Part shown: positions 16,697-25,843 of the stretch, in pieces | How positions within the stretch are numbered: position 1 is the stretch's first letter | Layout: each line of letters opens with the position of its first letter | NCBI RefSeq assembly: GCF_009741925.1 | Contig: NZ_WPCC01000024.1 | Span: forward strand, 1-50,620 | Direction of reading: 5' to 3' | Length of the DNA stretch: 50,620 bases | Origin: Natronomonas sp. CBA1123 | GTDB lineage: Archaea; Halobacteriota; Halobacteria; Halobacteriales; Haloarculaceae | Translations under genes and position numbers: made by a program | Notes under the pieces: generated by a model | Seen by the model: the letters and a program-made list of their open reading frames with translations, nothing else | The model's database searches: none | What the model was told of the DNA's origin: nothing

Positions 16697-17860
16697 CTAC
16701 TGGCCGTCCACTGCGGCAGCCGCCTCCAGTTGCCGGAGTTGTGCCGGACGAGCGATAGCGTACACCGTCTCGCCGGGAGCGAGTGCTCGCCTTCGCGGCG
16801 GAATCGCCTCGATATCGCCGGCAGACGTTCGGACCGCGACGACGGCGATATCGAGTGCGCCGACACTCGAGTTGACGAGGGGACTTCCCGATTCGATCGT
16901 GACCGCAGTCGTCGTCTCCTCGGCGGCGCGCAACTGGGCGGCGAACTCCCGGTCGGTTCGAGCCTCGACGGGGAGGGTGACGAGCCGATATCGGCGCTCG
17001 GTGTCGAAGCGCCGTGCGTCCCGCTCGTCCATCGTCAGGGTCACCACGTCCTCGGCCGTCCCCCGGAGCTCCGCGTTCGTCACCCGGCGTGGCGAGGCTT
17101 CCTCCCCGTCGCCGGTCGTCCAGACCTGAACGGCGTCGCCGGGACTGGCGTTGTTCGGCGGGTCCGCCCTGACGGCGACGGCAGCACTTCCGGGCGGTAG
17201 CGTCGGTCCGAGCCCCGATTCTCGCCGTCCCAACGCGATGTACTCGATGCTCGCGTCCTCGGCGAACTCCACGTCGACGTACCCGACGTCGTAGTCGACA
17301 CGGAGGCGCTCGACGAACCGTGTCTGTAACTCCTCGACGGTGAGTCGCCGGGGAAACAGCAGCGTCTGACCGGCGAGTTTCTCCTTCGTCGCCGCGTCGA
17401 CGGGTTCGTAGCCGTCGATGTCATCGATATCGTCCGGTACCTCGACGGTGGTCACTCGGCCGACGGACTTGACGATGCGGCTCACGTCCTGTTCGACGGA
17501 TTTCCGTCCCGAGACGGCGAAGACGCTGATACCGGCTCGGTCGCCGACTCGCCCACCCGCACTCGCCGTGACGCCCGAAAGGAAGAGCGTGATGGTGTTG
17601 TAAGCCACCATCTCCAGGGCGAGTAAGTCGCCGCCGGTACCGCCGATGACCTCGCCGAGCGCACCGGCAGTGTTCAGATACAGCGCGACGCTGCTGAGCC
17701 CGATGAGTACCGTCAGGCCGTCCGGGACCTGTTCGTTGGCGTACCACCGGTGAACCAGTCCGACGGCGGCGCCTAACACCCCGGCGAGCAGCACCAACAC
17801 CGCGACACGCGCCACGTCGACGAGGAACCCCTCGACGATGGCGAGTTGTGCAGGGGTCAT
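16697..17860 (-). CDS. Membrane protein with C-terminal TrkA_C (RCK_C) domain, copy B
   Basis: A 387-residue protein. Three hydrophobic helices lie in the first 110 residues (LLAGVLGAAVGLVHRWY; LTVLIGLSSVALYLNTAG; EMVAYNTITLFLSGVTA), followed by a long soluble region ending in a TrkA_C-like fold (SPLVNSSVGALDIAVVAVRT, then LAPGETVYAIARPAQL). TrkA_C domains bind regulatory ligands such as cyclic di-AMP or ATP in potassium and other ion transporters. Three helices are too few for a channel, so it is probably regulatory or one half of a heteromer with the overlapping gene upstream (4-base overlap). Function inferred from domain only. Confidence 0.75.
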   Translation of the reverse strand: MTPAQLAIVEGFLVDVARVAVLVLLAGVLGAAVGLVHRWYANEQVPDGLTVLIGLSSVALYLNTAGALGEVIGGTGGDLLALEMVAYNTITLFLSGVTASAGGRVGDRAGISVFAVSGRKSVEQDVSRIVKSVGRVTTVEVPDDIDDIDGYEPVDAATKEKLAGQTLLFPRRLTVEELQTRFVERLRVDYDVGYVDVEFAEDASIEYIALGRRESGLGPTLPPGSAAVAVRADPPNNASPGDAVQVWTTGDGEEASPRRVTNAELRGTAEDVVTLTMDERDARRFDTERRYRLVTLPVEARTDREFAAQLRAAEETTTAVTIESGSPLVNSSVGALDIAVVAVRTSAGDIEAIPPRRRALAPGETVYAIARPAQLRQLEAAAAVDGQ

Positions 17861-19059
17861 CCGACCACCTCCTCGAAAGCGTCGAGCGCCTCGCGTGTTC
17901 CGACGACGAACAGTTCGTCGCCGGCCGATAGCTCAGTCGCTCCACGCGGGGCGACCAGCCAGCCGTCGGGCCGCTTGACCGCCAGTACCGCGACATCGTG
18001 ATTATCACGGACATTGGCCCCGGCCAGCGTCGACCCCACGAGGGAACTGGTCGGCTTGACCGAGAGCTTCCGGAAGCGTTTGCCAGCCTGTCGAAGCAAC
18101 GAGATGAGTTCGAACTCCCGGCGGGTTCCGCGGGCAGTCACGACGATTTTCGGCCGCTGGGCCGAGAGCAGTTTCTCGGCGTCGCTGCGAGCGACTGCGA
18201 CGGTGACACGGCCGTCCCCGCCCGTCGTCGTCGGGGCGTTGACGGGGGGTGTGACCTCCTCAGTTCCGCCGTCGGTCTTCAACTCCTCTTTTTTCGTCCC
18301 GGAGCGGGCGGCGACGACGGTCCCCTCGACGGAGAGCCCATCCGCGACGACGAGCACCTCGTCACCCCGAGCGACCCCCGTGGGGACGAGCACGTCGAGG
18401 GAGACGGCCCGTTTGCCGGTCGGGACTCGCTTGGAGATGCCCGACAGCGGCGGCGCGGCGATGACCGTCGCCCGCCCCCGCTCGTCGATTGACACCGAGA
18501 CGTCCGCGAGGTCCAGTTCCGTCTTCAGTCGGTCGGCGAACCGCGTCTCGAGTTCAGAAATCGGGAGGTCAGCGGGAAGTCGCCACTCGCCGGTCTTGAT
18601 GGCCGTCCGTGTCTCCTCGGACAGCGGCGGATACCCCTCCATGTCGATGACCTCGCCGATGACCTCGACGCGAACTTCGCCGCGGGAGCCGACGAGGTCG
18701 ACCACGTCGCTCGACAGCGTCCGCTCCCGCAACTTCGACAGCGACAGCCGTTTCGGGAACGTCGCGCCCATCTGGTCGCCCTTCGAGTGAGCGTACATCG
18801 AGACCATCAACACGACGACGAGAGCGACGATGACCCGAGGACCGGAGGCGAGAACCGCCGGGTCGTTCAGTGCCAGCAGTCCGCCGTTGATACCCGCGAT
18901 AGCCAAGGAGAGAACGACGACACCGAAGGCGGGGATGGAGACACCGGTGAAGTACTTGAAAATGAAGCCGAGCCCCCACGCGACGAGCGCCGGGAAGATT
19001 CCCGTCAGGATGCCGAGATATATCCCCAGCAGAATCTCGACGGGGAGCGCTTGAACCAT
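17857..19059 (-). CDS. Membrane protein with C-terminal TrkA_C (RCK_C) domain, copy A
   Basis: A 400-residue protein starting at the ATG at 19059. Three helices fill residues 5-90 (ILLGIYLGILTGIFPALVAW; IPAFGVVVLSLAIAGINGGL; VIVALVVVLMVSMYAHSKG), followed by a soluble part with a loop rich in Gly/Thr (about 265-280) and a C-terminal TrkA_C domain (SSLVGSTLAGANVRDNHDVA and LSAGDELFVVGTREAL). Its layout parallels the overlapping downstream gene, suggesting an ancient duplication and a two-subunit complex. It is divergent from the potassium channel gene at 19167, with a 107-base shared promoter region. A transport or sensor role for potassium is an inference from context. Confidence 0.75.
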   Translation of the reverse strand: MVQALPVEILLGIYLGILTGIFPALVAWGLGFIFKYFTGVSIPAFGVVVLSLAIAGINGGLLALNDPAVLASGPRVIVALVVVLMVSMYAHSKGDQMGATFPKRLSLSKLRERTLSSDVVDLVGSRGEVRVEVIGEVIDMEGYPPLSEETRTAIKTGEWRLPADLPISELETRFADRLKTELDLADVSVSIDERGRATVIAAPPLSGISKRVPTGKRAVSLDVLVPTGVARGDEVLVVADGLSVEGTVVAARSGTKKEELKTDGGTEEVTPPVNAPTTTGGDGRVTVAVARSDAEKLLSAQRPKIVVTARGTRREFELISLLRQAGKRFRKLSVKPTSSLVGSTLAGANVRDNHDVAVLAVKRPDGWLVAPRGATELSAGDELFVVGTREALDAFEEVVG

Positions 19060-19166
19060 GGGCCCCCTGAATCCCCGCGGCGTTAAACTACTACCGCTCC
19101 GACAGCGATGCTCCGCCCCGTCCGAGAGCGGAGAGGTTTTATCGTGGCCGTAGCTGAGACGACAGT

Positions 19167-20336
19167 ATGGCGGCCGAATCGGAGAAGCGGCACGAGCGGC
19201 CGACGTTGTTGCGGACGCGAGCCGCAGTGCTGTCGACGACCGTCGTCGCCGTGCTATCGGTCGTCACCGGGCTCGTCAACATCGGTGCGACGACGATTTC
19301 CGGACCGCTCGCTACGGTCGTCCCGGAGTCCGTCGCTCGGACGGCGGGCTTCACCGGGACGATGACGGGGTTCGCCATGCTGGTCAGCGTCTACGGGCTC
19401 CGACGCGGCTACCGAGTGGCGTGGTCGTCGACGGTCGTTCTGCTCCCCGTCACGGCGCTTCAGGGATTGGCCCAGTCCAGCGTCCTCTCGCTGCCGCTCG
19501 TCGCCCTGTCGGTGCTTTCCCTTCCGGCCGTCCTCCTCAACCGCCGGTACTTCGACCGACGCGTCGACCTCAACACGACGCAGTTGGCTTCTCTGGCGGC
19601 CATCGTCGGCGTCCAGGCCTACGGCACTATCGGCACCTACGCCTTACGCGATGAGTTTCCGCAGGTGAACACCGTCCTCGACGCCTTCTACTTCACGCTC
19701 GTCACCGCCTCGACGGTCGGCTACGGCGACATCACGGCGACGACGCAGTTCGGGCGGCTGTTCTCGATGTCGGTGCTGCTCACCGGCGTCGCCAGTTTCG
19801 GTGTCGCCCTCGGGACCCTGCTGGGGCCGCTCATCGAAGCCCGCCTCGCGACCGCACTCGGAAACATGAGCGACAAACAACTCGACCTGTTGGACGACCA
19901 CTACATCGTCCTCGGATACGGCGAACTGACAGAACCGATTCTCGAAAACCTCGACCGCGACGCCTCGGTGGTCGTCACTCGAGACACCGAGAAGGCCAAA
20001 CAACTCCGAGACCACGGGTTCGAGGTCGTCACCGGCAACCCCAGCGACGAGGAGCCGCTCCAGCGCGTCCACGTCGAGCGGGCAAAGGCGCTCATCGCCG
20101 CGACGAACGACGACGCACAGGACGCGCTGTCGATTCTGACCGCGCGGGAACTCAATCCCGACCTCCGAATCGTCGCCGCGGCCACCGACCGCGAGAACGT
20201 CCGGAAACTCCGCCGGGCGGGCGCCGACGTGGTGTTGAGCCCCTCCGTTCTCGGCGGGCGGCTCCTCGTCGAGTCGGCGCTCGGCAACGACGACCCCGAG
20301 CGCACGCTGGGACAGATACTCGACCTCGGCGACTGA
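19167..20336 (+). CDS. Potassium channel protein with RCK (TrkA_N) domain
   Basis: A 389-residue membrane protein. About six hydrophobic segments lie in residues 20-225. The canonical K+ selectivity filter TVGYGD lies near residue 191, preceded by the pore helix (AFYFTLVTAS). A cytoplasmic RCK/TrkA_N domain follows (HYIVLGYGELTEPILENL, then VVTGNPSDEEPLQRVHV and LIAATNDDAQDALS). No RCK_C domain follows, so gating may be by nucleotide at the RCK_N pocket alone. The gene is divergent from the two TrkA_C membrane proteins. Confidence 0.9.
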   Translation: MAAESEKRHERPTLLRTRAAVLSTTVVAVLSVVTGLVNIGATTISGPLATVVPESVARTAGFTGTMTGFAMLVSVYGLRRGYRVAWSSTVVLLPVTALQGLAQSSVLSLPLVALSVLSLPAVLLNRRYFDRRVDLNTTQLASLAAIVGVQAYGTIGTYALRDEFPQVNTVLDAFYFTLVTASTVGYGDITATTQFGRLFSMSVLLTGVASFGVALGTLLGPLIEARLATALGNMSDKQLDLLDDHYIVLGYGELTEPILENLDRDASVVVTRDTEKAKQLRDHGFEVVTGNPSDEEPLQRVHVERAKALIAATNDDAQDALSILTARELNPDLRIVAAATDRENVRKLRRAGADVVLSPSVLGGRLLVESALGNDDPERTLGQILDLGD

Positions 20337-20387
20337 GTGAACGCCCGTTCACCGACCATTTAACACCGAAAGCGACGCAGATAGCCC

Positions 20388-21632
20388 ATGACCCTCGACC
20401 CGGTCCACTTCGACGGCATCGCCCAGCTGGCGGGGCGCATCAGCCAGCAGGTCGACGCCACGGACCACGACTCCTTCGCCGAGACGGTGTTCGAGGAGTT
20501 CCTCGACCCGCTGTGGTACGACGGCCGGCGCGTCATCGAACCCGTGGGTGAGTTGCGGCGCCGCCGCATCGACGCCGAAGACGCCGCCCTCCAGGAGGCT
20601 CCGTTTCCGACCCAACACGGCCTCGACTCCGGCACCATCAACCCCACGACGTTCACGAACGGCCTCGTTTTAGACGTGGCACAGGCGGCGATGGCCGCCG
20701 TCCCTTCCGACCTCGACCTCCATCGCGCCCGGTCGGTCGTCGCGACGGTCCACTCCAACGACGCAACCGTCGACTGCGGCGAGGACGACTGGACCGTCTT
20801 CGACGGCGGTTACTCCCGTGGTCGCATCCTGCAGGCACCCCACGTCAACCGCTACGAGGAGGCCGTCGTCCACGCGCTGTCGTTGTATCTCGCGGAGGTG
20901 ACCCACGCCCGAACGCAGTCGGAGGTGGTCGACGACTTGCTCATCCTCGACGGCCCCATCTACCCGAAAGGACTGCTCGCGTGGGCCGACCGACACCCGG
21001 AACTCGCCGACTTGCTCGTCGAGGACGAACGCCCGCGGGACGTAATCGAGGGGTACGTTGAGTTAGTCGAGACGTTCGCCGACCGCGGTGTCCCACTTGT
21101 CGGCTTCGTCAAAAACAGCGCCTCGAAGGCCATCACTCGCGCCGTCCGCAACAAGGAGCGCGCGCCGTGGGTCGACGATGGCGCCTTTTTCGAGCGGGCG
21201 CTCCGCCGGACCGACGACGACGGTGAGACCCGGACCGATTGTCTCACGTTCACCAACTGGTTCGTCTCCCGATGTGGCGTCGACGAACCGCTGTCGGCCG
21301 ACGGCGACGCCGTGGGGGTCGAACGCGAACGCGACCCAGAGGACTATGAAGTGACCTTCTTCTGCATCTACGACCCCCGTGACGAGCTCCTGTTCCGCGT
21401 GGAGGCCCCCGCGGTGTTCACCCGCGACGAAACGACTCGGGAGGCGATTACGATGCAGTTGCTCCGGGACGTGGCCCACGAACGCGGCCCGCCGCTCGCC
21501 GTCGCCAAGGCCGACGAACTCGCCCGTATCAGCCGCGAGGAGAAGGCCGCACTCGGCCGCGCCATCGAGGAGCGCTTCGACGCCGAACGCGACCGCAGTT
21601 ACGACGACGAACGCTGGGGACTGGTCGCTTAG
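20388..21632 (+). CDS. nurA: DNA double-strand break repair nuclease NurA
   Basis: A 414-residue NurA-domain protein. The metal-binding aspartates expected of the RNase H-like fold are in WTVFDGGYSRGR (Asp near 139) and LLILDGPIYP (Asp near 187), and the family GFVKNSASKAIT and CIYDPRDELLFRVEAP segments are present. NurA is the 5'-3' nuclease that works with the HerA ATPase on DNA ends in archaeal recombination. In many archaea nurA sits beside herA; here it lies between potassium genes, and a HerA-like ATPase is at 6167. It overlaps the convergent DUF7113-type gene by 4 bases. Confidence 0.88.
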   Translation: MTLDPVHFDGIAQLAGRISQQVDATDHDSFAETVFEEFLDPLWYDGRRVIEPVGELRRRRIDAEDAALQEAPFPTQHGLDSGTINPTTFTNGLVLDVAQAAMAAVPSDLDLHRARSVVATVHSNDATVDCGEDDWTVFDGGYSRGRILQAPHVNRYEEAVVHALSLYLAEVTHARTQSEVVDDLLILDGPIYPKGLLAWADRHPELADLLVEDERPRDVIEGYVELVETFADRGVPLVGFVKNSASKAITRAVRNKERAPWVDDGAFFERALRRTDDDGETRTDCLTFTNWFVSRCGVDEPLSADGDAVGVERERDPEDYEVTFFCIYDPRDELLFRVEAPAVFTRDETTREAITMQLLRDVAHERGPPLAVAKADELARISREEKAALGRAIEERFDAERDRSYDDERWGLVA

Positions 21633-21976
21633 GTGCCCGCGACCTCATCTGCGACTTCGATGACCTCGACGGTCACCTCCTCTTCGGGAACGCCGAGGCG
21701 GGCGAACTGCGTCCGAACGTGCTCCTTCCCGGCCTCGATTGCGTCCTCGCGCGTCTCGAATCCCCGCGGCATCGGCGACTCGAAGGCGATTTGGACCTCC
21801 TCCCCACCGAGTTCCTGGGTCGTCCCGCCGCTGTCGACCTGGTAGAAGGCGTCACACACCCAGACGTACGGCGCGTCGTCGTCGGGCGCCCCCCGGAACT
21901 CCGGTGGGTCCTCGCCGCGCTCGAACAGCGTTCCGGTCAAATCGGTCCCCCGTGCCGACCCCCGAATGTGAATCAT
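21629..21976 (-). CDS. Conserved haloarchaeal protein (DUF7113-type)
   Basis: A 115-residue soluble acidic protein, MIHIRGSARGTDLTGTLFERG at the start and EEVTVEVIEVADEVAGT at the end. The middle carries DAPYVWVCDAFYQVDSGG and IAFESPMPRGFETREDAIEAGKEH, a single alpha/beta domain with one cysteine. I link it to a haloarchaeal family named DUF7113 from memory; no activity is known to me. The ATG at 21976 is preferred over the in-frame start two codons upstream. Confidence 0.75.
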   Translation of the reverse strand: MIHIRGSARGTDLTGTLFERGEDPPEFRGAPDDDAPYVWVCDAFYQVDSGGTTQELGGEEVQIAFESPMPRGFETREDAIEAGKEHVRTQFARLGVPEEEVTVEVIEVADEVAGT

Positions 21977-22039
21977 ACACACACTACGATAGGGACGGGT
22001 AAAAAGCGTGCGGCGGCGGGGATAGCTTCGGACCCCCCG

Positions 22040-22270
22040 TCACTCCATCGCCACGTACGTCCGCGTGTCCTCGACGCCGTCGAGGTTCTGAATCGTGGTG
22101 GCCGCGATATCCTTCACGTCGGCTGGGGAGTCGACCTCGACTTTGGCGATGATGTCCACGTCGCCAGCGACGATGTGGGCGGAGACGACGCCGTCGATGG
22201 CCTCGATGTCGTTTTTCAGGCGGTCGGCCTCACCGGTGTGGGCTTTCACCATCACGTAGGCGACGACCAT
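22040..22270 (-). CDS. Stand-alone Lrp/AsnC ligand-binding (RAM) domain protein
   Basis: A 76-residue protein that is just the RAM domain of Lrp/AsnC regulators (VVAYVMVKAHTGEADRLKND, then GDVDIIAKVEVDSPADVKDI and DGVEDTRTYVAM), with no helix-turn-helix. Such stand-alone RAM proteins usually bind small ligands and may modulate a partner. It follows trkA on the same strand with a 2-base gap, which indicates co-transcription and suggests a role in controlling potassium uptake (inference). A near relative of the same length is at 23076. Confidence 0.88.
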   Translation of the reverse strand: MVVAYVMVKAHTGEADRLKNDIEAIDGVVSAHIVAGDVDIIAKVEVDSPADVKDIAATTIQNLDGVEDTRTYVAME

Positions 22271-22272
22271 GG

Positions 22273-22959
22273 TCAGGCACCCCCCGTCGCCGTGACGTGG
22301 CTCGTCTCACCCACGATAATCTGTTCGACGTCGCGAAGGACGCTGAAGTCGGCGATGATGACGACCCGGTCGCCAGCCTCCAGTGAGTCGTCGGGGCCGG
22401 GGAGTTCGAGCCTGCCGTCGGCTTTCCCGAAGGCGAGCAGTCGGGAGTCGGCCGGCAGTTCGAGTTCCGTCAACGAGTAGCCACGCATCGGCGACTCCGG
22501 CGTGATGGTCAACTGGACCAACTGGAGGTTCTGGGCGATGTCGGCGACAGCACGGATGTTGCCGCCGACGAGGGCGTTCTTCGCGGCGATGGCGCCGAGT
22601 CGCTCGGGGTAGATGACCTCGTCGACGTCGGAGGCGTACTTCTGGACGACGTACTCGCGGTAGTCGTCGTCGACCCGGAGGACCGTCCGACAGTCGTGGG
22701 CCTTCCCTATCATGCAGGCGACGAAGTTGACGACGAGGTCACCGGAGAGGCCGGCAATGCCGTCGGCGTCCTCGAGGCCGACCGCCAACAGCGTCTCCTC
22801 GTCGCTGCCGTCGCCCTGCACGACGTCGAACCCCTCGTCGTCGAGTCTGCTCACCTTCGTCTCGTCGGGTTCGATGATGACGACGTCGTGGTCTTCCTCG
22901 CGCAGCACCCGGGCGGTCCGCATTCCGACCCGACCGGCACCAACGATAACGAATCTCAT
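22273..22959 (-). CDS. trkA: Trk potassium uptake regulatory protein TrkA
   Basis: A 228-residue soluble protein with the standard two-part layout. TrkA_N has the Rossmann motif VIVGAGRVGMRTA (residues 3-15) and ends with ASDVDEVIYPERLGAIAAKN. TrkA_C starts near residue 145 (LQLVQLTITPESPMRGYSL) and ends with GDRVVIIADFSVLRDVEQI. It would bind NAD(H) and regulate a TrkH-type channel in the membrane; no TrkH gene is in the window. The ATG at 22959 is the conserved start. The 2-base gap to the RAM protein indicates an operon. Confidence 0.9.
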   Translation of the reverse strand: MRFVIVGAGRVGMRTARVLREEDHDVVIIEPDETKVSRLDDEGFDVVQGDGSDEETLLAVGLEDADGIAGLSGDLVVNFVACMIGKAHDCRTVLRVDDDYREYVVQKYASDVDEVIYPERLGAIAAKNALVGGNIRAVADIAQNLQLVQLTITPESPMRGYSLTELELPADSRLLAFGKADGRLELPGPDDSLEAGDRVVIIADFSVLRDVEQIIVGETSHVTATGGA

Positions 22960-23075
22960 GGCGTACCGTACGCCGACCGGCCCCAATAATGTTACTCCGT
23001 ACCACGGAGGTGACTCACCGCTCGTGGAACACAGCGGCGGGAAAGATTTTTCGCCAGTCCCTGCGAATCGGTACC

Positions 23076-23306
23076 ATGGTCCGTGCGTTCATCATGGTGA
23101 AGGCAGGTTCGGGACACGCCGAGTCGCTCTTGGGGACGATTCGCGGACTGAACCACGTCGCCGACGCGAACGTCGTGGCCGGCGATTTCGACCTCATCGT
23201 CGAGGCCGAGGCCGAGGAAGTGTACGACGTCATCAACGGCGTGGCGACGAAGGTTCGAGAACTCGACAACGTCGACGACACGAAGACCTACGTCTGTCTG
23301 GAGTGA
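23076..23306 (+). CDS. Stand-alone Lrp/AsnC ligand-binding (RAM) domain protein, second copy
   Basis: A 76-residue RAM-only protein (VRAFIMVKAGSGHAESLLGT, then DFDLIVEAEAEEVYDVINGV and NVDDTKTYVCLE), clearly related to the 76-residue protein at 22040 and of identical length. It is transcribed divergently from trkA, so the two RAM proteins flank it on opposite strands. Starting at 23076 gives the family-type MVRAFIMV start; upstream in-frame codons to 22989 are not conserved in character. Confidence 0.87.
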   Translation: MVRAFIMVKAGSGHAESLLGTIRGLNHVADANVVAGDFDLIVEAEAEEVYDVINGVATKVRELDNVDDTKTYVCLE

Positions 23307-23477
23307 CGACCCACTCGCCGTCGGTTACTCGTTCTCGTCGGGGGCGCCGTGGGCGTCGAGCCACGCGCTCGGGTCACCGCGCTCTGTGTCAAATCTGACC
23401 GGCCCCCTCCGCGGGCGGCGAGCAAAGAGGTAACGACGGAGAGACAGAGGGAAGAGGCTCGACCGCCTACCGATGGT

Positions 23478-23789
23478 ATGGTCTCGGTGTTCGAAGCCGT
23501 GGGATTGCTCGTCCTCATCGGCGTCAACACGCTCGTCGCCGCCGTCCTCACACGCGTGTTCCGCGTCCGACTGAACACCCGGTGGGGCGGAGCGCTGTAC
23601 ACGCTGTTGCTAACGCCGCTGGCGTTGGTCGTCCTCACGCTCGTGTTGGGGCAGGCCCTCGGCCCGAACCTCGGGTCGACGACGACGGTCGTCGGCGTCG
23701 CCATCCTCCTGCCGCTCACGCTCGGCGTCGCCTTCGATTACTTCTGGATGCCCTCGCCCGACGAGGTCGAGGTTCCGGATACGCTCTAA
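23478..23789 (+). CDS. Small membrane protein (DUF7991-type)
   Basis: A 103-residue protein with three hydrophobic helices ([58 protein letters not shown]) and a short acidic cytoplasmic tail ([12 protein letters not shown]). I link it to a haloarchaeal membrane family called DUF7991 from memory. The start at 23478 follows a GGT and leaves no conserved residues upstream. Its stop overlaps the tmk stop by 4 bases (convergent). Function unknown. Confidence 0.75.
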   Translation: MVSVFEAVGLLVLIGVNTLVAAVLTRVFRVRLNTRWGGALYTLLLTPLALVVLTLVLGQALGPNLGSTTTVVGVAILLPLTLGVAFDYFWMPSPDEVEVPDTL

Positions 23790-24367
23790 TCGAGGAGGTC
23801 GGCGACGACGCCCTCCGCCGACGCGATGACCTCCTCTGGGGACTGGGTGGCGTCGATGCGGACGAACCGGTTCGGTTCGGCGTCGATGAGCCGTTCGTAG
23901 TTCTGCTGGACCCGTTCGAGGTAGTCGGCGGCCTCGAACTTGTTCGTCGCGCCCGCGCGCTCGGCACCCGTCTTCGGCGGCACGTCGAAGTACAGCGTCG
24001 CGTCGGGTTTCCGGGTGAACGGCTCGTGGACGCCCTTGATGTACGCCATCGGCTGTTTGACGATGCCCGACAGCGTCGCCCCCTGATAGGCGTACCGGGA
24101 GTCCGAGTACCGGTCGGAAATGACTGTTTTCCCCTCGTTCAGCGCCGGGCGAACAACACGGGAGAGGTGGTCGGCGTGGTCGGCGGTGTAGAGGAACAAC
24201 TCCGCCATCGGGTCGGCGGCGTCGTCGTTGATGGAGCGATTGACGGCCTCGCCGTACCACGACTCGGTCGGTTCGCGGGTGAACACCGCCTCGGGGTGGC
24301 TGTCGGCCAGCGCCTCCCGGACGGTCGTCTTCCCGCTGCCGTCGATACCTTCGAGCGTGATGAGCAT
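23786..24367 (-). CDS. tmk: Thymidylate kinase
   Basis: A 193-residue dTMP kinase that makes dTDP. P-loop GIDGSGKTT (residues 7-15), the REPTESWYG and [15 protein letters not shown] motifs and the substrate pocket are all present. The ATG at 24367 yields the standard [13 protein letters not shown] start. It lies back to back with cofH (divergent, 120-base gap), so the two share a promoter region. Confidence 0.94.
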   Translation of the reverse strand: MLITLEGIDGSGKTTVREALADSHPEAVFTREPTESWYGEAVNRSINDDAADPMAELFLYTADHADHLSRVVRPALNEGKTVISDRYSDSRYAYQGATLSGIVKQPMAYIKGVHEPFTRKPDATLYFDVPPKTGAERAGATNKFEAADYLERVQQNYERLIDAEPNRFVRIDATQSPEEVIASAEGVVADLLD

Positions 24368-24487
24368 ACCCGGCCCGTCGGCGCCGGCGCATATCAGTTG
24401 GGCGGTCTCTCCGACGACGGCTCGCCGACAACTGACCGGACTGCCGCTACCCGGTGGGGTTTTGACGTTCGAGTGGAGAGGTGGGGT

Positions 24488-25843
24488 ATGGACGCGTTCG
24501 AGGCGTCGGCGAACGTCCCGCGGGGTTCCTTCGAGTTCGAACACCGCCCCGAAACGGAGCAATCCTTCGAGAACGCCCTCGCGAAGGCACGGAGCGGCGA
24601 CCGACTCAACGTCGACGACGCCATCGAGTTGCTAACCACTGGAAGCGAGCGGGACGGCATCGACCTCGAACGCAAAGAGCGAGTGCTGGAGGCCGCCGAC
24701 CGCCGTCGCGCCGAGGTCGTCGGCGAGGAAGTCACGTTCGTCGCCAACCTCAACAACAACGTCACGACCGCCTGCAACACGGGGTGTCTGTTCTGTAACT
24801 TCAAGGACCGCTCCGAGCAGTTCCGCACGACGTACCAAGACGACCACGGCGGCTTCACAAAAACGCCCGACGAGTCCCGCGAAATCGTCCGTGGCGCCGT
24901 CGAGCGCGGCATCTACGAGGTGACCTCGGTATCCGGCCTTCATCCCGCCTTCGCGCTCGACGACGAACACCGCGAGCTGCTCGAATCGAGCGACCGCGGC
25001 GACCTCAACTACCGCCCACCCGAAGAGTACGAGGTCGACCCCCGAACGTACGTCGAACAGATTCGGGCGATGGCCGTCGACGGCGTCCACGTCCACTCGA
25101 TGACGCCCGAAGAGGCCTACCACGCCCGCCGCGGCACCGACTGGTCCTACGAGGAGGTGTTCCGCCGCCTGAAAGATGCCGGCCTCGACTCCGTGCCGGG
25201 GACCGCCGCCGAAATCCTCGTCGACGAAGTTCGGGACGTCATCTGCCCGGCGAAAATCGACACCGGCGAGTGGCTCGACGCGATGGAAGCCGCCGCCGAA
25301 GTCGGGTTGGACACCACCGCGACCATCATGTACGGCCACGTCGACAACGAGGCCCACCGCGCGCTGCACCTCGACCGAATCCGGGAGCTACAGGACCGAA
25401 CCGGGAACATCACCGAGTTCGTCCCGCTGTCCTTCGTCCACCGCGACACCCCACTGGCCGAACGCGGGATGGTGGATTCGGGGGCGACAGTCCACGAGGA
25501 CGAACTGATGATAGCGGTCTCCAGACTGTATCTCGACAACGTCGAGCACATCCAATCGTCGTGGGTGAAGTACGGCGACACACAGGGGCTGAAGATGCTC
25601 TCCTGTGGCGCCGACGATTTTATGGGCACCATCCTCTCCGAGGAAATCACGAAACGGGCCGGCGGCGAGTACGGGGAGTTCCGCTCGTTCCAGGAGTACG
25701 TCGACATGATTTCGGCCATCGGACGCGTTCCCGTCGAGCGCTCGACGGACTACGAGAAACGCCGCCGTATCGACCCCGACGACGGCCCACACGGGCCGGA
25801 GTTGGGACCGAAAGCCGACGGCACGCCGCTGGTGCCGCGTTAA
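24488..25843 (+). CDS. cofH: FO synthase subunit CofH (radical SAM)
   Basis: A 451-residue radical SAM enzyme. The [4Fe-4S] motif C-x3-C-x2-C is CNTGCLFC (about residues 98-105). The downstream [31 protein letters not shown] and [20 protein letters not shown] segments are typical of CofH. It transfers the hydroxybenzyl group of tyrosine to a pyrimidine in the synthesis of FO, the precursor of coenzyme F420. The ATG at 24488 is used. It converges on cofG, the other subunit, with the stop codons overlapping by 4 bases. Confidence 0.94.
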   Translation: MDAFEASANVPRGSFEFEHRPETEQSFENALAKARSGDRLNVDDAIELLTTGSERDGIDLERKERVLEAADRRRAEVVGEEVTFVANLNNNVTTACNTGCLFCNFKDRSEQFRTTYQDDHGGFTKTPDESREIVRGAVERGIYEVTSVSGLHPAFALDDEHRELLESSDRGDLNYRPPEEYEVDPRTYVEQIRAMAVDGVHVHSMTPEEAYHARRGTDWSYEEVFRRLKDAGLDSVPGTAAEILVDEVRDVICPAKIDTGEWLDAMEAAAEVGLDTTATIMYGHVDNEAHRALHLDRIRELQDRTGNITEFVPLSFVHRDTPLAERGMVDSGATVHEDELMIAVSRLYLDNVEHIQSSWVKYGDTQGLKMLSCGADDFMGTILSEEITKRAGGEYGEFRSFQEYVDMISAIGRVPVERSTDYEKRRRIDPDDGPHGPELGPKADGTPLVPR

